Shown: positions 17,608 through 26,902, counted from the first letter of the stretch. The stretch is 64,000 nt of DNA from Jeotgalibacillus terrae (GCF_016908195.1 NZ_JAFBDK010000019.1:1-64000); one strand, 5' to 3'. The notes: generated by a model from the sequence alone, not told the origin. A program made the numbers and translations.

Positions 17608-18948
17608 ATGAAGTCACAGCAATGGTCGTCAAAGATCGGGTTTATACTGGCAGCTGCCGGTTCAGCAATTGGTCTTGGGGCGATCTGGAAGTTCCCATAC
17701 ATGGCGGGCTCTAATGGTGGAAGTATATTTCTGCTGTTTTTTATATTGTTTACAGTATTAATTGCAGGTCCGATTCTGCTTGCTGAGTTTGTGATCGGCA
17801 GACGGGGAAAATCTGATGCGATTTCTACTTATCGCAAGCTTGCCCCTTCAAGCGCATGGCCGTTTGTCGGATATCTGGGTACAATTGTCGCTATTATTAT
17901 TCTTTCATTCTACAGCGTGGCGGGCGGATGGATATTATCTTATCTGTACCGGAGCGTGACCGGTAACCTGACCGGATTATCTCAGGAAGAGTATGGCGGG
18001 CTGTTTGAGACAATTATTTCAAACCCTGTTGAAGTACTTGTGGCACAGGGGATCTTTATGATCCTGACGATTCTTGTTGTACAGACTGGAATTCAAAATG
18101 GAATCGAGCGCGCAAGTAAGATTATGATGCCTGCGCTGCTTGTTATGTTTGTTATTCTTGCGATCAGATCCCTGACACTTGATGGAGCTTCAGAAGGACT
18201 TGAATATTTATTTATTCCTGACTGGAGCTATATGACAAGTGAAACGATGCTGCTGGCACTTGGTCAGTCATTCTTTGCCTTAAGCGTTGGTGTTTCAGTG
18301 ATGGTTACTTACGCATCTTATCTGAAGGATGATGAGAACCTTGGACGATCCATGGGGTCAGTGGCAGTGCTGAATATCGTCATCTCACTTCTTGCGGGAA
18401 TCGTTATCTTCCCGGCAGTATTCGCTTTTGGATTTGAGCCTGGAGAAGGACCTGGACTTGTATTTGTGGTGCTGCCTGCGGTGTTCAATGAGCTGGCATT
18501 TGGCGGACTGTTTATGTTCGTATTCCTGGTGCTGCTGTTATTCGCAACACTGACATCGGCATTTTCTATTCTTGAAATCGTTACAGCATCATTTTCCAAA
18601 GGGCGTCCTGAAGCACGTAAAAAGTACGCATGGATTGCCGGGGTATTAATTTTTATCATCGGTCTTCCGAGTGCGTTGTCCTTTGGAGTGCTGACAGACG
18701 TTACGATTAACGGCATGTTGATATTTGATTTCGCAGATTATATCGCCAATAACTTCGGTCTGCCGCTTGGCGCATTATTAATCAGCCTGTTTGTGGGCTT
18801 CCGTCTGAAAAAAGAGGATGTATTCGGAGAGCTAGAAAAAGGTGCAAATGGTCCGGCGAAATGGATGCACGTATGGTATTTCCTGATAAAAATACTTGCA
18901 CCCATTGCGATCATCGCAATCTTTTTACAATCACTGGAGATTATTTAA
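17608..18948 (+). CDS. Neurotransmitter:sodium symporter (NSS) family transporter
   Basis: A 446-aa Na+-coupled transporter of the SNF/NSS family with about eleven membrane helices, the usual number for bacterial members. The N-terminal sodium-site motif reads GSAIGLGAIWKFPYMAGSNG. The substrate is probably an amino acid, not determinable here. ATG at 17608 with AAGAGGTGA; the GTG at 17599 is part of that ribosome site. No MetS-like small subunit follows it, unlike the second NSS gene at 53825. Ends at a strong terminator. Confidence 0.9.
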   Translation: MKSQQWSSKIGFILAAAGSAIGLGAIWKFPYMAGSNGGSIFLLFFILFTVLIAGPILLAEFVIGRRGKSDAISTYRKLAPSSAWPFVGYLGTIVAIIILSFYSVAGGWILSYLYRSVTGNLTGLSQEEYGGLFETIISNPVEVLVAQGIFMILTILVVQTGIQNGIERASKIMMPALLVMFVILAIRSLTLDGASEGLEYLFIPDWSYMTSETMLLALGQSFFALSVGVSVMVTYASYLKDDENLGRSMGSVAVLNIVISLLAGIVIFPAVFAFGFEPGEGPGLVFVVLPAVFNELAFGGLFMFVFLVLLLFATLTSAFSILEIVTASFSKGRPEARKKYAWIAGVLIFIIGLPSALSFGVLTDVTINGMLIFDFADYIANNFGLPLGALLISLFVGFRLKKEDVFGELEKGANGPAKWMHVWYFLIKILAPIAIIAIFLQSLEII

Positions 18949-18955
18949 CTTCAGA

Positions 18956-18996
18956 AAAACCCCCATCACCCGATTGACCGGGTGATGGGGGTTTTG
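18956..18996. terminator. Bidirectional terminator
   Basis: CCCCCATCACCCG pairs perfectly with CGGGTGATGGGGG around ATTGAC, with A4 and T4 flanks; serves the NSS gene and the convergent yugE. Confidence 0.92.
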
Positions 18997-19257
18997 TTAT
19001 GTCTGGCTGGTTGCGTCCATCTTGACTGCCAGCAATTTATAAGAAACTTTTGTGCATTCCTGTATTGGAATCCATTGGTCAAATGATTCCTCATAGATCG
19101 CCTGGATCTTCTTCGCCAGGTCACTCGGGTGATGCAGATCATGAACGGATTTTATAACTACTTCAATCTCCCCGTCATATCCTTCTTCCCCAATATTAAA
19201 AGGATCCCACTCCTGCAGGATCATCACAAGTTTTAAATTCATTTCACGAATATCCAT
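18997..19257 (-). CDS. yugE: DUF1871 family protein (YugE-like)
   Basis: An 86-aa soluble protein matching the DUF1871 family; function unknown. Recognisable stretch: ILQEWDPFNIGEEGYDGEIE. The start at 19257 (MDIREMNLKL) follows AGGTGGGG and gives the family length; the GTG three codons upstream is within that site. In B. subtilis yugE lies beside patB, and here it is divergent from the patB homologue. Confidence 0.82.
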   Translation of the reverse strand: MDIREMNLKLVMILQEWDPFNIGEEGYDGEIEVVIKSVHDLHHPSDLAKKIQAIYEESFDQWIPIQECTKVSYKLLAVKMDATSQT

Positions 19258-19334
19258 TTGCCCCACCTAATTGTTTTGAAAAATGCTGAATCTATCATAC
19301 CATAGTATTGAGAAATAGAAAGGATGTGTTTCTG

Positions 19335-20489
19335 ATGAGTATATTTGATCAGGAATTAAAACGTAAAGGAACGTACTCAGTGAAGTGGGATATGATGAAG
19401 GATGTGTTTGGAACTGACGATCTGCTTCCGATGTGGGTCGCAGATATGGACTTCCTTCCACCGGATGCCGTTTTACAGTCAATGAAAAAACGTCTTCAGG
19501 AACCGCCATTCGGTTATACATTTGTACCGCCGGAAACTGCGAAGATTATCTCCCGCTGGCTTGAAAAAAGACATGGCTGGAAGACCAGCGCTGCCTGGTA
19601 TATGTATTCACCAGGAGTTGTACCATCCATCGCTACAGCAGTCCGTGCACTCACTGAAAAAGGGGATCAGGTGCTGACAATGACACCAGCCTATCCCCCA
19701 TTTTTCAGCATGGTCGAACAAAATGAACGCGAGCTCGTTCTGACACAGCTGATTGAGAAAAATAACCGCTATGAAATCGACTGGGATGATTTATCGGAAA
19801 AGCTTAAGCACGTTAAGATGTTTCTGCTCTGCAGCCCTCATAACCCTTCAGGCAGAATCTGGACTGAAGATGAGCTGAAAAAGATCTCTGATTTGTGTAA
19901 TCAGGAGGGTGTATATCTTGTATCGGATGAGATCCACTCTGACCTTGTGTACCGCCATGCAAAACACGTACCTGCTGCATTAGCTGGTGACAACGCACCG
20001 CACATCATCACTTTTGTAGCACCGTCCAAAACATTTAACCTCGCAGGAATGCAGGCTTCAGCGATTATCGCTTCTGATGAAGAAGTGCGTAAAAAGCTGC
20101 AGGAGGATCAGGGGAAACAGGGTTTCTTTACGCTGTCAACGTTTGGTATCACAGCAATGGAAGCCGCTTATTCTGACGGTGAAGAGTGGCTTGAACAGCT
20201 GATCGACTATCTTGAAGGCAACCTTGAGATCGTCCGTAGAGGAATTGAGGACATTGATGGCCTTTACCTGATGGAACCTGACAGCACTTATCTTCTATGG
20301 TTCGATGCCAGTGAAAAGGGACTGAGCGAAGATGAAATGAAAGAAGCCCTTTATCAGAAAGCGAAGCTCGGTGTGGATACAGGTGAAAAATATGGTAAAG
20401 GCGGAGAAGGCTTTATCCGTATGAATATCGCCTCACCTCGTTCGATGGTTGAAGAAGGAATGGCGCGTTTGAAAAAAGCGTTTGAGTAG
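19335..20489 (+). CDS. patB: PatB/MalY-type cystathionine beta-lyase (PLP-dependent)
   Basis: A 384-aa fold-type I PLP enzyme. Motifs: LPMWVADMDFLPPDAV at about residues 31-46, SPHNPSGRIW at 168-177, DEIHSDLVY at 198-206, and the PLP lysine at about 232 in APSKTFNLAGMQ. Family members cleave C-S bonds (cystathionine, cysteine) and some act as aminotransferases or regulators. The start at 19335 has AAAGGATG; the upstream ATG lacks a site. Position beside yugE matches B. subtilis. Confidence 0.92.
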   Translation: MSIFDQELKRKGTYSVKWDMMKDVFGTDDLLPMWVADMDFLPPDAVLQSMKKRLQEPPFGYTFVPPETAKIISRWLEKRHGWKTSAAWYMYSPGVVPSIATAVRALTEKGDQVLTMTPAYPPFFSMVEQNERELVLTQLIEKNNRYEIDWDDLSEKLKHVKMFLLCSPHNPSGRIWTEDELKKISDLCNQEGVYLVSDEIHSDLVYRHAKHVPAALAGDNAPHIITFVAPSKTFNLAGMQASAIIASDEEVRKKLQEDQGKQGFFTLSTFGITAMEAAYSDGEEWLEQLIDYLEGNLEIVRRGIEDIDGLYLMEPDSTYLLWFDASEKGLSEDEMKEALYQKAKLGVDTGEKYGKGGEGFIRMNIASPRSMVEEGMARLKKAFE

Positions 20490-20510
20490 GTGGTGGTTAG
20501 GTGCGGGACA

Positions 20511-20636
20511 GTGAAGGTCTTATTTTGGCTGGTGAAGGTCGTATCACAGCTGGTGAAGGTCGTATTGTGAGCGGCCAAGGTCGGATCGCCGCCTCCGAAG
20601 GTCGTATCCCGCCCAGCGAAGGTCACGTCCCCACCC
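20511..20636. repeat. Tandem array, exact 21-bp period (array 2)
   Basis: Six units beginning GTGAAGGTCGTAT or a variant start at 20511, 20532, 20553, 20574, 20595 and 20616, every step exactly 21 bp. The first nine or so bases of the unit are conserved and the last twelve vary. In one frame it would encode a seven-residue repeat of the form GEGRIxx, but that frame reads on through the terminator and I do not call it a gene. It sits between convergent patB and a small membrane protein gene. Confidence 0.85.
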
Positions 20637-20647
20637 ACCCGACACAC

Positions 20648-20691
20648 AAAAAAGCCGGAACGCAGCAAACGTGCTGTGTTCCGGTTTTTTT
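20648..20691. terminator. Bidirectional terminator
   Basis: AAAAAAGCCGGAAC and GTTCCGGTTTTTT arms with an inner GCA/TGC pairing, between convergent genes. Confidence 0.88.
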
Positions 20692-20693
20692 AA

Positions 20694-20900
20694 TCAGGAA
20701 TGCGTATCCTTACGATTCAGTATCTCTTCCTCAAGCTTTTTCGTTTCCTCCGCCTGACGTTTTGATACACGCACGATCCATTTATAAGTAAAATAAGTGA
20801 ATAAAACAAACAGCAGCAGCCATAATCCGGCTGGTAAATACTCGGATTTATCTTCCGGGAAGTATAGGAAAAGTTGTAAGGTCAACCATTCAATAACCAC
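20694..20900 (-). CDS. Small single-pass membrane protein
   Basis: A 68-aa protein with one clear hydrophobic helix (LPAGLWLLLFVLFTYFTYKW, about residues 22-41) and a highly charged C-terminal tail (RQAEETKKLEEEILNRKD) likely to form a helix or coiled coil in the cytoplasm. GTG start with AGGAGG seven bases upstream supports translation. I do not recognise a family. Convergent with patB, divergent from nothing; the next gene upstream on the same strand is the cyclophilin lipoprotein. Confidence 0.7.
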   Translation of the reverse strand: MVIEWLTLQLFLYFPEDKSEYLPAGLWLLLFVLFTYFTYKWIVRVSKRQAEETKKLEEEILNRKDTHS

Positions 20901-20980
20901 CTGAGGACCTCCTTACATCTGTTAGATGTCTCAATTATAACAGTCGCTCATGTAGACTTCACGTGAACAATTCGTGTACG

Positions 20981-21685
20981 CTATTCTTCGATTGTGATTG
21001 ATTCAATCACGATTTCTTCTTCCGGCTGGTCATTTACCGCCTCTGCTGTGGCAATTGCATCTACAACGTCCATACCTTCAATAACCTGTCCAAATACGGT
21101 ATGGGCATTATCAAGCCAAGGTGTTCCTCCGCGTTCCTTATAGATCTCGATTGTCTGTTCAGGAAAACCTGCTTCCTCCATCTGAGTAATCATATCTTCC
21201 GGAACTGTATCTGCCTGTACAATGAAGAATTGGCTTCCATTTGTATTTGGACCAGAGTTCGCCATTGACAGCGCGCCTCTCATATTAATCAGAGAAGGAT
21301 CAAATTCATCTTCAAACGGTTCACCGTATATACTTTCCCCACCTGCACCTGTTCCTTCAGGGTCACCGCCCTGAATCATGAAGTCTTCAATTACGCGGTG
21401 AAAAGTCAGCCCATCATAATAACCATCTTCCGCGTGAGTGATAAAATTCTCAACCGCCTTAGGTGCCTGGTCAGGGAATAATTTAAGTGTAATCGTTCCT
21501 TCAGATGTTTCCATCGTTGCAACCGGCTCGTTGTCAGCAGCCTCCGGATCTGTTTGCGGATACCCTTCAACAACCGTATATTCAGGTTCTGCGGCAGCAT
21601 TTTCCTGCACGTCTTCTTCCTCAGCTGAATTGCAAGCAGAGAGTATCAGTGTAAAAGATAATAGTAAAAGTGCTTTTAATTTCAT
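20981..21685 (-). CDS. Peptidyl-prolyl cis-trans isomerase, cyclophilin-type lipoprotein
   Basis: A 234-aa precursor with signal peptide and lipobox (LILSAC), so probably anchored outside the membrane. A short acidic linker is followed by the cyclophilin domain from about residue 60: [48 protein letters not shown]. It would assist folding of secreted proteins. ATG at 21685 has GGAGG 10 nt upstream; a TTG one codon earlier has better spacing and may be the true start. Occupies the place where kinB precedes kapB in B. subtilis. Confidence 0.92.
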   Translation of the reverse strand: MKLKALLLLSFTLILSACNSAEEEDVQENAAAEPEYTVVEGYPQTDPEAADNEPVATMETSEGTITLKLFPDQAPKAVENFITHAEDGYYDGLTFHRVIEDFMIQGGDPEGTGAGGESIYGEPFEDEFDPSLINMRGALSMANSGPNTNGSQFFIVQADTVPEDMITQMEEAGFPEQTIEIYKERGGTPWLDNAHTVFGQVIEGMDVVDAIATAEAVNDQPEEEIVIESITIEE

Positions 21686-21775
21686 CAAATCATCGCCTCC
21701 ACCTAATACTTTAGTCTAATGAAAAGAAAAAATCATCATTTTACGTTAAACTTGTGTGAAAGGAGTGAAAAATTA

Positions 21776-22156
21776 ATGAATCTTGTGAAAGCTTTTTATA
21801 AAACAGGTGCTTATATTGGAGAAGTGGATCAGGTACATACAGATGTTCAGGTGATCAAAATAAAAGGTGTTCTGAAGCATCCTGAACAGGGGGATCTTCA
21901 TAACCCGAAACAAACAGAGGTTCCTTTTTTCCACGAAAGAAAGGCACTCGCCTTTAACGAACGGGCTAATATTCCCACTTCCATGGTAAAGCCTTATGAT
22001 GGAGAATTGATTGATTATAATGAAAGCCTGATTCAGGCGGTTCAGAAACTCGAGGAGAAACTGCAGAGTGAGGAAACTGATTTTAACTCAAAATGCCTTG
22101 AAGCCTTAAACGGGGTAAAACGCGAGTATGAATTAATGTATAACCTGACATTTTGA
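21776..22156 (+). CDS. kapB: Sporulation phosphorelay protein KapB
   Basis: A 126-aa protein matching KapB: N-terminus VKAFYKTGAYIGEV, then VIKIKGVLKHPEQGDLHNPKQ and PFFHERKALAFNE. In B. subtilis KapB is needed for the KinB branch of the sporulation phosphorelay and is co-transcribed with kinB. Here no kinB lies next to it. The start at 21776 has AAAGGAGTG at 8 nt; upstream in-frame codons have no site. Convergent with kapD across a shared terminator. Confidence 0.88.
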   Translation: MNLVKAFYKTGAYIGEVDQVHTDVQVIKIKGVLKHPEQGDLHNPKQTEVPFFHERKALAFNERANIPTSMVKPYDGELIDYNESLIQAVQKLEEKLQSEETDFNSKCLEALNGVKREYELMYNLTF

Positions 22157-22158
22157 CG

Positions 22159-22190
22159 AAAAAAAGAACCCTTGACCGGGTTCTTTTTTT
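22159..22190. terminator. Bidirectional terminator kapB / kapD
   Basis: AAAAAAAGAACCC, loop TTGACC, GGGTTCTTTTTTT. The last base pairs overlap the kapD stop codon. Confidence 0.9.
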
Positions 22191-22803
22191 ACTGGGCGAG
22201 AAACTCCCTTAGCGCTGAGAAATCGACGCGGTCTCCGATGGTTGTTGATTCTGAACGGTTCAGATATTTTTTGTCTTTTTCAACAAGCTGGTAAATGTGG
22301 TAGGTTGTCATTGCATCATCAAGTGCTTTATGATGTCTGCCGGTTCCGTCTTTTCCATACTCCTGAACAGCTTTCCAGAGTCCAGTCTGATTTCTGTCAC
22401 CGAAAAAGCGTTTATACTCCATTGAAAGATCGACAAATTCACCTGAGAAAGGAAAAGGCAGTTTTGCAACCTGGCAGTTATGCTTCAATACCTTCATATC
22501 CATATTGCCCCAGGTGACGACTTTACAGTGCCCGGCATCATTATACTGTTTCAATTTTTCAACGAGCATATGCAGGGGTATGCCTTTATCCACCTGTTGC
22601 TGACTGATATTGAGAAAATTTTTGCACCTGCGGGTCAGCCGTTTGAATACTCTGGGCCTGACATAGCTTGAAAACTGCTCTTGCTTTCCCCTGTGCACAG
22701 CAAGCAGTCCCACTTCAATAATTTCAGGAAAAAAACCTTTATGCCCCCTCCCCTCCGGCATAGAGAATTCGAAGTCGATAAATACGGTTACTTCCTCTGA
22801 CAT
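22189..22803 (-). CDS. kapD: DEDDh 3'-5' exonuclease-like inhibitor KapD
   Basis: A 204-aa protein with an exonuclease RNase T/DNA pol III epsilon fold. Exo I motif FIDFEFSMPEG carries the acidic pair (about residues 10 and 12); Exo II is near WGNMDMKVL; Exo III is HHKALDDA, so all catalytic residues appear present. In B. subtilis KapD inhibits the KinA route to sporulation. The start at 22803 (MSEEVTVFID) follows AAAGGAGGG; the upstream ATG is not supported. Confidence 0.9.
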   Translation of the reverse strand: MSEEVTVFIDFEFSMPEGRGHKGFFPEIIEVGLLAVHRGKQEQFSSYVRPRVFKRLTRRCKNFLNISQQQVDKGIPLHMLVEKLKQYNDAGHCKVVTWGNMDMKVLKHNCQVAKLPFPFSGEFVDLSMEYKRFFGDRNQTGLWKAVQEYGKDGTGRHHKALDDAMTTYHIYQLVEKDKKYLNRSESTTIGDRVDFSALREFLAQ

Positions 22804-22982
22804 CACGTGATCCCTCCTTTGCATGCAACATGTGCATAAAATATTGGGTTTATTATACCATGCAATGGATAAATGTTTATAAAAAAGTCTGAATTTTCAT
22901 ACGACAATTTTTGTGACACGAAGTTGCAGGATGATCTCTATCCTGTATAATTACTACGTTACACGAAATAAATCAGGCATGA

Positions 22983-24194
22983 TTGAAGAAGGTGTTTGAA
23001 ATTACTGTCGAAAAGAAGAACTTGATCATTATGTGGGTGGCAAACTTCATGGTGGCGGCCAGCGCTACAATGATACTGCCTTTTCTATCACTATATATCG
23101 AAACAATGGGTAACTTTACAGATGAATACGTTCAGAAATGGTCAGGACTTGTGTTTGGCGTAACATTTCTGACTGCATTTTTTGTCTCTCCGATCTGGGG
23201 CAGATTCGGTGACCGCTTTGGTTATAAGCCGATTCTGATGATTACCGGATATGGAATTGCCTTCAGTATTTTTATGATGGGATTCATTGATTCTGTTTTC
23301 GGGTTATTTATTTTAAGAATGTTTATGGGTGTAGTCACAGGTTTTATTCCAACCTCTCTTGCCCTTATCTCCTCACAGACACCAAAGCATATTGCCGGCA
23401 GAACGCTCGGTACGCTTCAGATGGGTACGGTCACAGGAGGGTTATTCGGTCCGATTCTTGGCGGGTTGATGGCTGATGCATTCGGATTCAGCTATACATT
23501 TATTATTACAGCAATCAGCATCTCTCTTGCTGCCACAGTTGTGATGGTTGGGATTTCAGAAAAGAAGAAATCTGCCGATAAAAAGAATGAGAAGACTTAT
23601 ACAAGAAAAGAAGTATTCAGGCATATTCTGAATCAGCGCATGCTATTAACTGTCATGGTGCTGTCATTTCTTGTACAGATGGCAAACTTCAGCATTCAGC
23701 CGCTCCTCGCTCTGTATGTTGGCGGTCTGACCAGTGCAGCAAATATTGCTTTTTTATCGGGTCTGGCATTTTCAGCAACTGGATTTGGTAATTTAATTGC
23801 TACACGCGGCTGGGGCAAGCTGGGTGACTCTATCGGATATGAAAAAGTTTTAACAATCCTACTCATTTTATCAGCTGCTTTTATCATTCCACAGGCTCTT
23901 GTCACAGAGCTCTGGCAGCTGGTCATCTTAAGATTTATGTTCGGCATAGCGATCGGCGGAATTATTCCGAGTGTGACTGCTTTTATCAGACACGCTGCAC
24001 CTGTATCCATGCAGGGTGAGGTGCTTGGCTATAATCAAAGCTTCAGATTTCTCGGGAATGTTGCAGGCCCCGCGTTCGGTGGTCTGTTATCAGGATATAT
24101 CGGAATCTCTTCAGTTTTTTATGTAACAGGTTTCTTATTTCTAAGTGCCTTTGGACTCCTCTGGTGGAGCCGCCGCGTCCTGCCCGGATATTAG
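22983..24194 (+). CDS. yuxJ: MFS multidrug-type transporter (YuxJ)
   Basis: A 403-aa major facilitator with about twelve membrane helices. The MFS motif between helices 2 and 3 reads GRFGDRFGYKPIL, and helix 5 has GGLFGPILGG, typical of drug/H+ antiporters. Substrate unknown. The start is uncertain: TTG at 22983 or GTG at 22992 are in frame, each with a weak ribosome site, and the first methionine is already inside helix 1. The pbp gene follows 28 bp downstream, suggesting co-transcription as in B. subtilis. Confidence 0.88.
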   Translation: MKKVFEITVEKKNLIIMWVANFMVAASATMILPFLSLYIETMGNFTDEYVQKWSGLVFGVTFLTAFFVSPIWGRFGDRFGYKPILMITGYGIAFSIFMMGFIDSVFGLFILRMFMGVVTGFIPTSLALISSQTPKHIAGRTLGTLQMGTVTGGLFGPILGGLMADAFGFSYTFIITAISISLAATVVMVGISEKKKSADKKNEKTYTRKEVFRHILNQRMLLTVMVLSFLVQMANFSIQPLLALYVGGLTSAANIAFLSGLAFSATGFGNLIATRGWGKLGDSIGYEKVLTILLILSAAFIIPQALVTELWQLVILRFMFGIAIGGIIPSVTAFIRHAAPVSMQGEVLGYNQSFRFLGNVAGPAFGGLLSGYIGISSVFYVTGFLFLSAFGLLWWSRRVLPGY

Positions 24195-24222
24195 CAGATT
24201 CAAAGAAATGGAGAATTGCACT

Positions 24223-26073
24223 ATGCGTATGACACTTGGCTTTACAGGCATACTGCTTCTATTGCCGCTTTGCATTTACCTGTGGATCGGAATGGATCAC
24301 GAAATGAAGACGCAGGCTGCTTTTCAGGAAGCTGTATCTGACAAAGTTGATGTAAATAATATTGAAAAGAATGAGACAAGCTTCCTTCTTGATAAAGATG
24401 GCAACCGTTTTGCACAAGGTAACAGCGGTGTCAGACTGTATGCTACAAACGATGAGATCCCTCAGTTTCTTAAAGATGTCACCGTCTATTCCGAGGATCA
24501 GAATTTCTATGATCATATCGGATTTGATGCCGGTGCGATTATTCGTGCTGTTGTAAAAAACCTGGTCTTCACCCATATTCAGCAGGGTGGAAGTACCATT
24601 ACACAGCAGCTCGCACGCAACCTTTACTTATCACAGGATAAAACGTATAACCGGAAAATGACTGAACTTTTTTATGCAAACGAACTTGAGAAGAAAATGT
24701 CTAAAGATGAAATCCTGTCTGCTTACCTGAACATTATTTATTACAGCAATGGTGTATACGGTATTAAAGGTGCTGCTATGTATTACTTTGACAAAGGCCT
24801 GACGGAACTGACAAAAGCAGAAATGGCTTTCCTTGCAGCAATTCCAAATAATCCTTCAAAATACGACCCTTTCAGTAATTTTGAACAGGCGAAAGAACGT
24901 CAGGAACGGCTGCTTGATATTTTAGTGCTTGAAAATATGATGAACGCTGAAGAAGCAGAAGCATTGAAAGCTGAATCCATTACGCTTCATCAGTATGAAA
25001 ACAAGGATCTTTACCCGGATTATGCGGTGTATGCGGAATATGAACTGAAGCAGCTGATTGCAGTGCAGGAAGGGTTCAAAGACCGGCTGGCCCGCGCTGA
25101 AAAATCTTCTGTTAAAGAGCAGATCTATCAGGAGCTTAATCAACGCACGAATGAAGTGCTCGGTTCCGGGGTTATGATCCATACAGCACTCGATCCTGCA
25201 CTGCAACAGAAAACAGTTGATGCACTGAACCGTAATCTGCCTTATGAAGGTGTGGAAGGTGCCGCTGTGCTGATCAATAACAGTTCCAGGGAAATTGTTG
25301 GACTGTCCGGCGGTAAAAATTATCAGAAGTACAACTTTAACCGTGCTTATCAGGCTGTAAGACAACCGGGCTCAGCGATTAAACCGCTGCTTGTATACGC
25401 ACCATATATCGAAACATTTCAGCCATTTTTAACACAGACTGTTGATGGAGGCAGTCTATGTATTCAAAGCTACTGTCCTGAAAATTACGGTGGTGTGGAA
25501 TATGGCGATGTCTCCCTATCCAGAGCATTTTTACTGTCATTGAATACACCCGCTGTAAGATTGTTAAATGAAACAGGTATTGAAAATTCTTTTAAATATC
25601 TGAATGCATTTGAATTTTCCAACCTGCAGCCCGGTGATCAGACACTCGCAGCTGCTACTGGAGGCTTCACCTATGGTATGTCTCCGCTTGAGCTGACAGA
25701 TGCTTATACGAGTTTCATAGACGGCAGTTACAGACCTGCACGTGCGATCAGAATGGTTACCGATTCAAGCGGCAACGTTCTGTATCAGTGGGAAGACAAG
25801 CAGATTCCCGTCTGGTCGGAACAGACCACTGTTAAAATGAGAGAACTTCTGAACACTGCAGCAGTATCAGGTACCGGCAGCCCTGCTTACCTGAATAAGC
25901 CCTATATCGGCATCAAAACCGGTACGACGAATGAATGGGCCGACTACTGGACAGTCGGTCTCACCGATCAATATACAGGCGGCGTATGGGTGGGTCATGA
26001 CCTTCCTGAGAGTATGCTCAGTATTGAAACCGACCGCCCAGCTCACTTGATCTGGAAAGATATGATGCGGTAA
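24223..26073 (+). CDS. pbpD: Class A penicillin-binding protein (transglycosylase/transpeptidase)
   Basis: A 616-aa bifunctional peptidoglycan synthase. Membrane anchor at about 4-23; glycosyltransferase domain with the catalytic Glu in SEDQNFYDHIGFD (about residue 91) and QGGSTITQQLARNLYL near 121; transpeptidase domain with SAIK at 384-387, SLN at 439-441 and KTG at 565-567. It acts outside the membrane in cell-wall assembly. The start at 24223 has GGAG about 9 nt upstream; longer in-frame ATGs run into yuxJ. Neighbourhood supports the pbpD name. Confidence 0.92.
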   Translation: MRMTLGFTGILLLLPLCIYLWIGMDHEMKTQAAFQEAVSDKVDVNNIEKNETSFLLDKDGNRFAQGNSGVRLYATNDEIPQFLKDVTVYSEDQNFYDHIGFDAGAIIRAVVKNLVFTHIQQGGSTITQQLARNLYLSQDKTYNRKMTELFYANELEKKMSKDEILSAYLNIIYYSNGVYGIKGAAMYYFDKGLTELTKAEMAFLAAIPNNPSKYDPFSNFEQAKERQERLLDILVLENMMNAEEAEALKAESITLHQYENKDLYPDYAVYAEYELKQLIAVQEGFKDRLARAEKSSVKEQIYQELNQRTNEVLGSGVMIHTALDPALQQKTVDALNRNLPYEGVEGAAVLINNSSREIVGLSGGKNYQKYNFNRAYQAVRQPGSAIKPLLVYAPYIETFQPFLTQTVDGGSLCIQSYCPENYGGVEYGDVSLSRAFLLSLNTPAVRLLNETGIENSFKYLNAFEFSNLQPGDQTLAAATGGFTYGMSPLELTDAYTSFIDGSYRPARAIRMVTDSSGNVLYQWEDKQIPVWSEQTTVKMRELLNTAAVSGTGSPAYLNKPYIGIKTGTTNEWADYWTVGLTDQYTGGVWVGHDLPESMLSIETDRPAHLIWKDMMR

Positions 26074-26077
26074 CGAT

Positions 26078-26118
26078 AACACCCCTCACGCTTCGAGCGT
26101 GAGGGGTGTTTCATTTTA
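26078..26118 (+). terminator. Terminator of pbpD
   Basis: AACACCCCTCACGC, loop TTC, GAGCGTGAGGGGTGTT, then a T-rich tail. Confidence 0.9.
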
Positions 26119-26157
26119 TTTCTTAGTTACGTTAAAGACCAATGGGGTTTTAGCAAA

Positions 26158-26303
26158 GTTGTTGATTGCAGCGGAAGGGGGACGACTCCAGCAGGAGAAT
26201 CGTGACAGGTGATATCCCCAGGCGAAGTCGGGGAGGTACGATTGAACCGGAGCCAAAAGACGGCTCATGTGGAAAGCGTTCCCCCTGAAGCGGAAATCAA
26301 CAG
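26158..26303. repeat. Dispersed palindromic repeat, diverged copy
   Basis: About 146 bp with inverted ends (GTTGATTGCAGCGGAAGGGGG and CCCCCTGAAGCGGAAATCAAC, quoted in parts). The outer stem resembles the copies at 9453 and 49188; the inner core is more diverged. Between pbpD and yufK. Confidence 0.7.
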
Positions 26304-26326
26304 CCCCCTTTAACAGAGACTATTTC

Positions 26327-26902
26327 TTAAGAAGGCAGCTGCTCAAGAATCGGCAGACTTGCCAGCAGACCGTTATACAGCCTGATCACTACATAAAGAA
26401 CAGTCGAGATCAAAGCAGCCCAAACGGTAATCTCAAAGAGGATCACACCAACAGTGCCTCCTGCCGACAAAGTCGTACTGACTTTCAGTACAAAATACAC
26501 AAAGTACACACATGACGTCACCACAAAAATCAGCAGCAGTCCTCTCAGTGAAGACAGGCTGATAATTGTCACAAGTGATCCGAAGAAATAAATCAGTGAA
26601 CCTGATCGGACACGGGTAAGTGCCTCCCCTTCTTTATCCCTTGAAAAAAACAGCAGTGATACTTCATTCACCGTTTCTGCAATCAGCTTCAGTGCAGCAA
26701 ATATCATAAAGAAGACGATCATTAACACAATTAAAATAAATATCTTCAGTTCAAGATCAGAAAGAAACTCTCTCATTCCGGCATAAATGCCGATCCCTCG
26801 AAATAGTTCAGTCAGCACACCTACAAAATAAACTGAAAATGATAGGCTGAACATTAATATTGAAAATAAAGGAAGGTATCCTGTTAAGTAAGTGTTTTTC
26901 AT
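26327..26902 (-). CDS. yufK: YufK-like DUF5366 membrane protein
   Basis: A 191-aa integral membrane protein with about five or six hydrophobic helices and no catalytic motif I can see. Position between pbpD and the mrp operon matches B. subtilis yufK, which supports the family assignment; function unknown. The start at 26902 (MKNTYLTGYLPLF) follows GGGAGAG. Divergent from mrp. Confidence 0.7.
   Translation of the reverse strand: MKNTYLTGYLPLFSILMFSLSFSVYFVGVLTELFRGIGIYAGMREFLSDLELKIFILIVLMIVFFMIFAALKLIAETVNEVSLLFFSRDKEGEALTRVRSGSLIYFFGSLVTIISLSSLRGLLLIFVVTSCVYFVYFVLKVSTTLSAGGTVGVILFEITVWAALISTVLYVVIRLYNGLLASLPILEQLPS

Noticed and set aside
20501-20791. 96-residue frame across array 2 encoding a heptapeptide repeat
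   Set aside because: Although a GGTGG precedes the GTG, the frame reads through a strong terminator and over the opposite gene; more likely a by-product of the 21-bp period.
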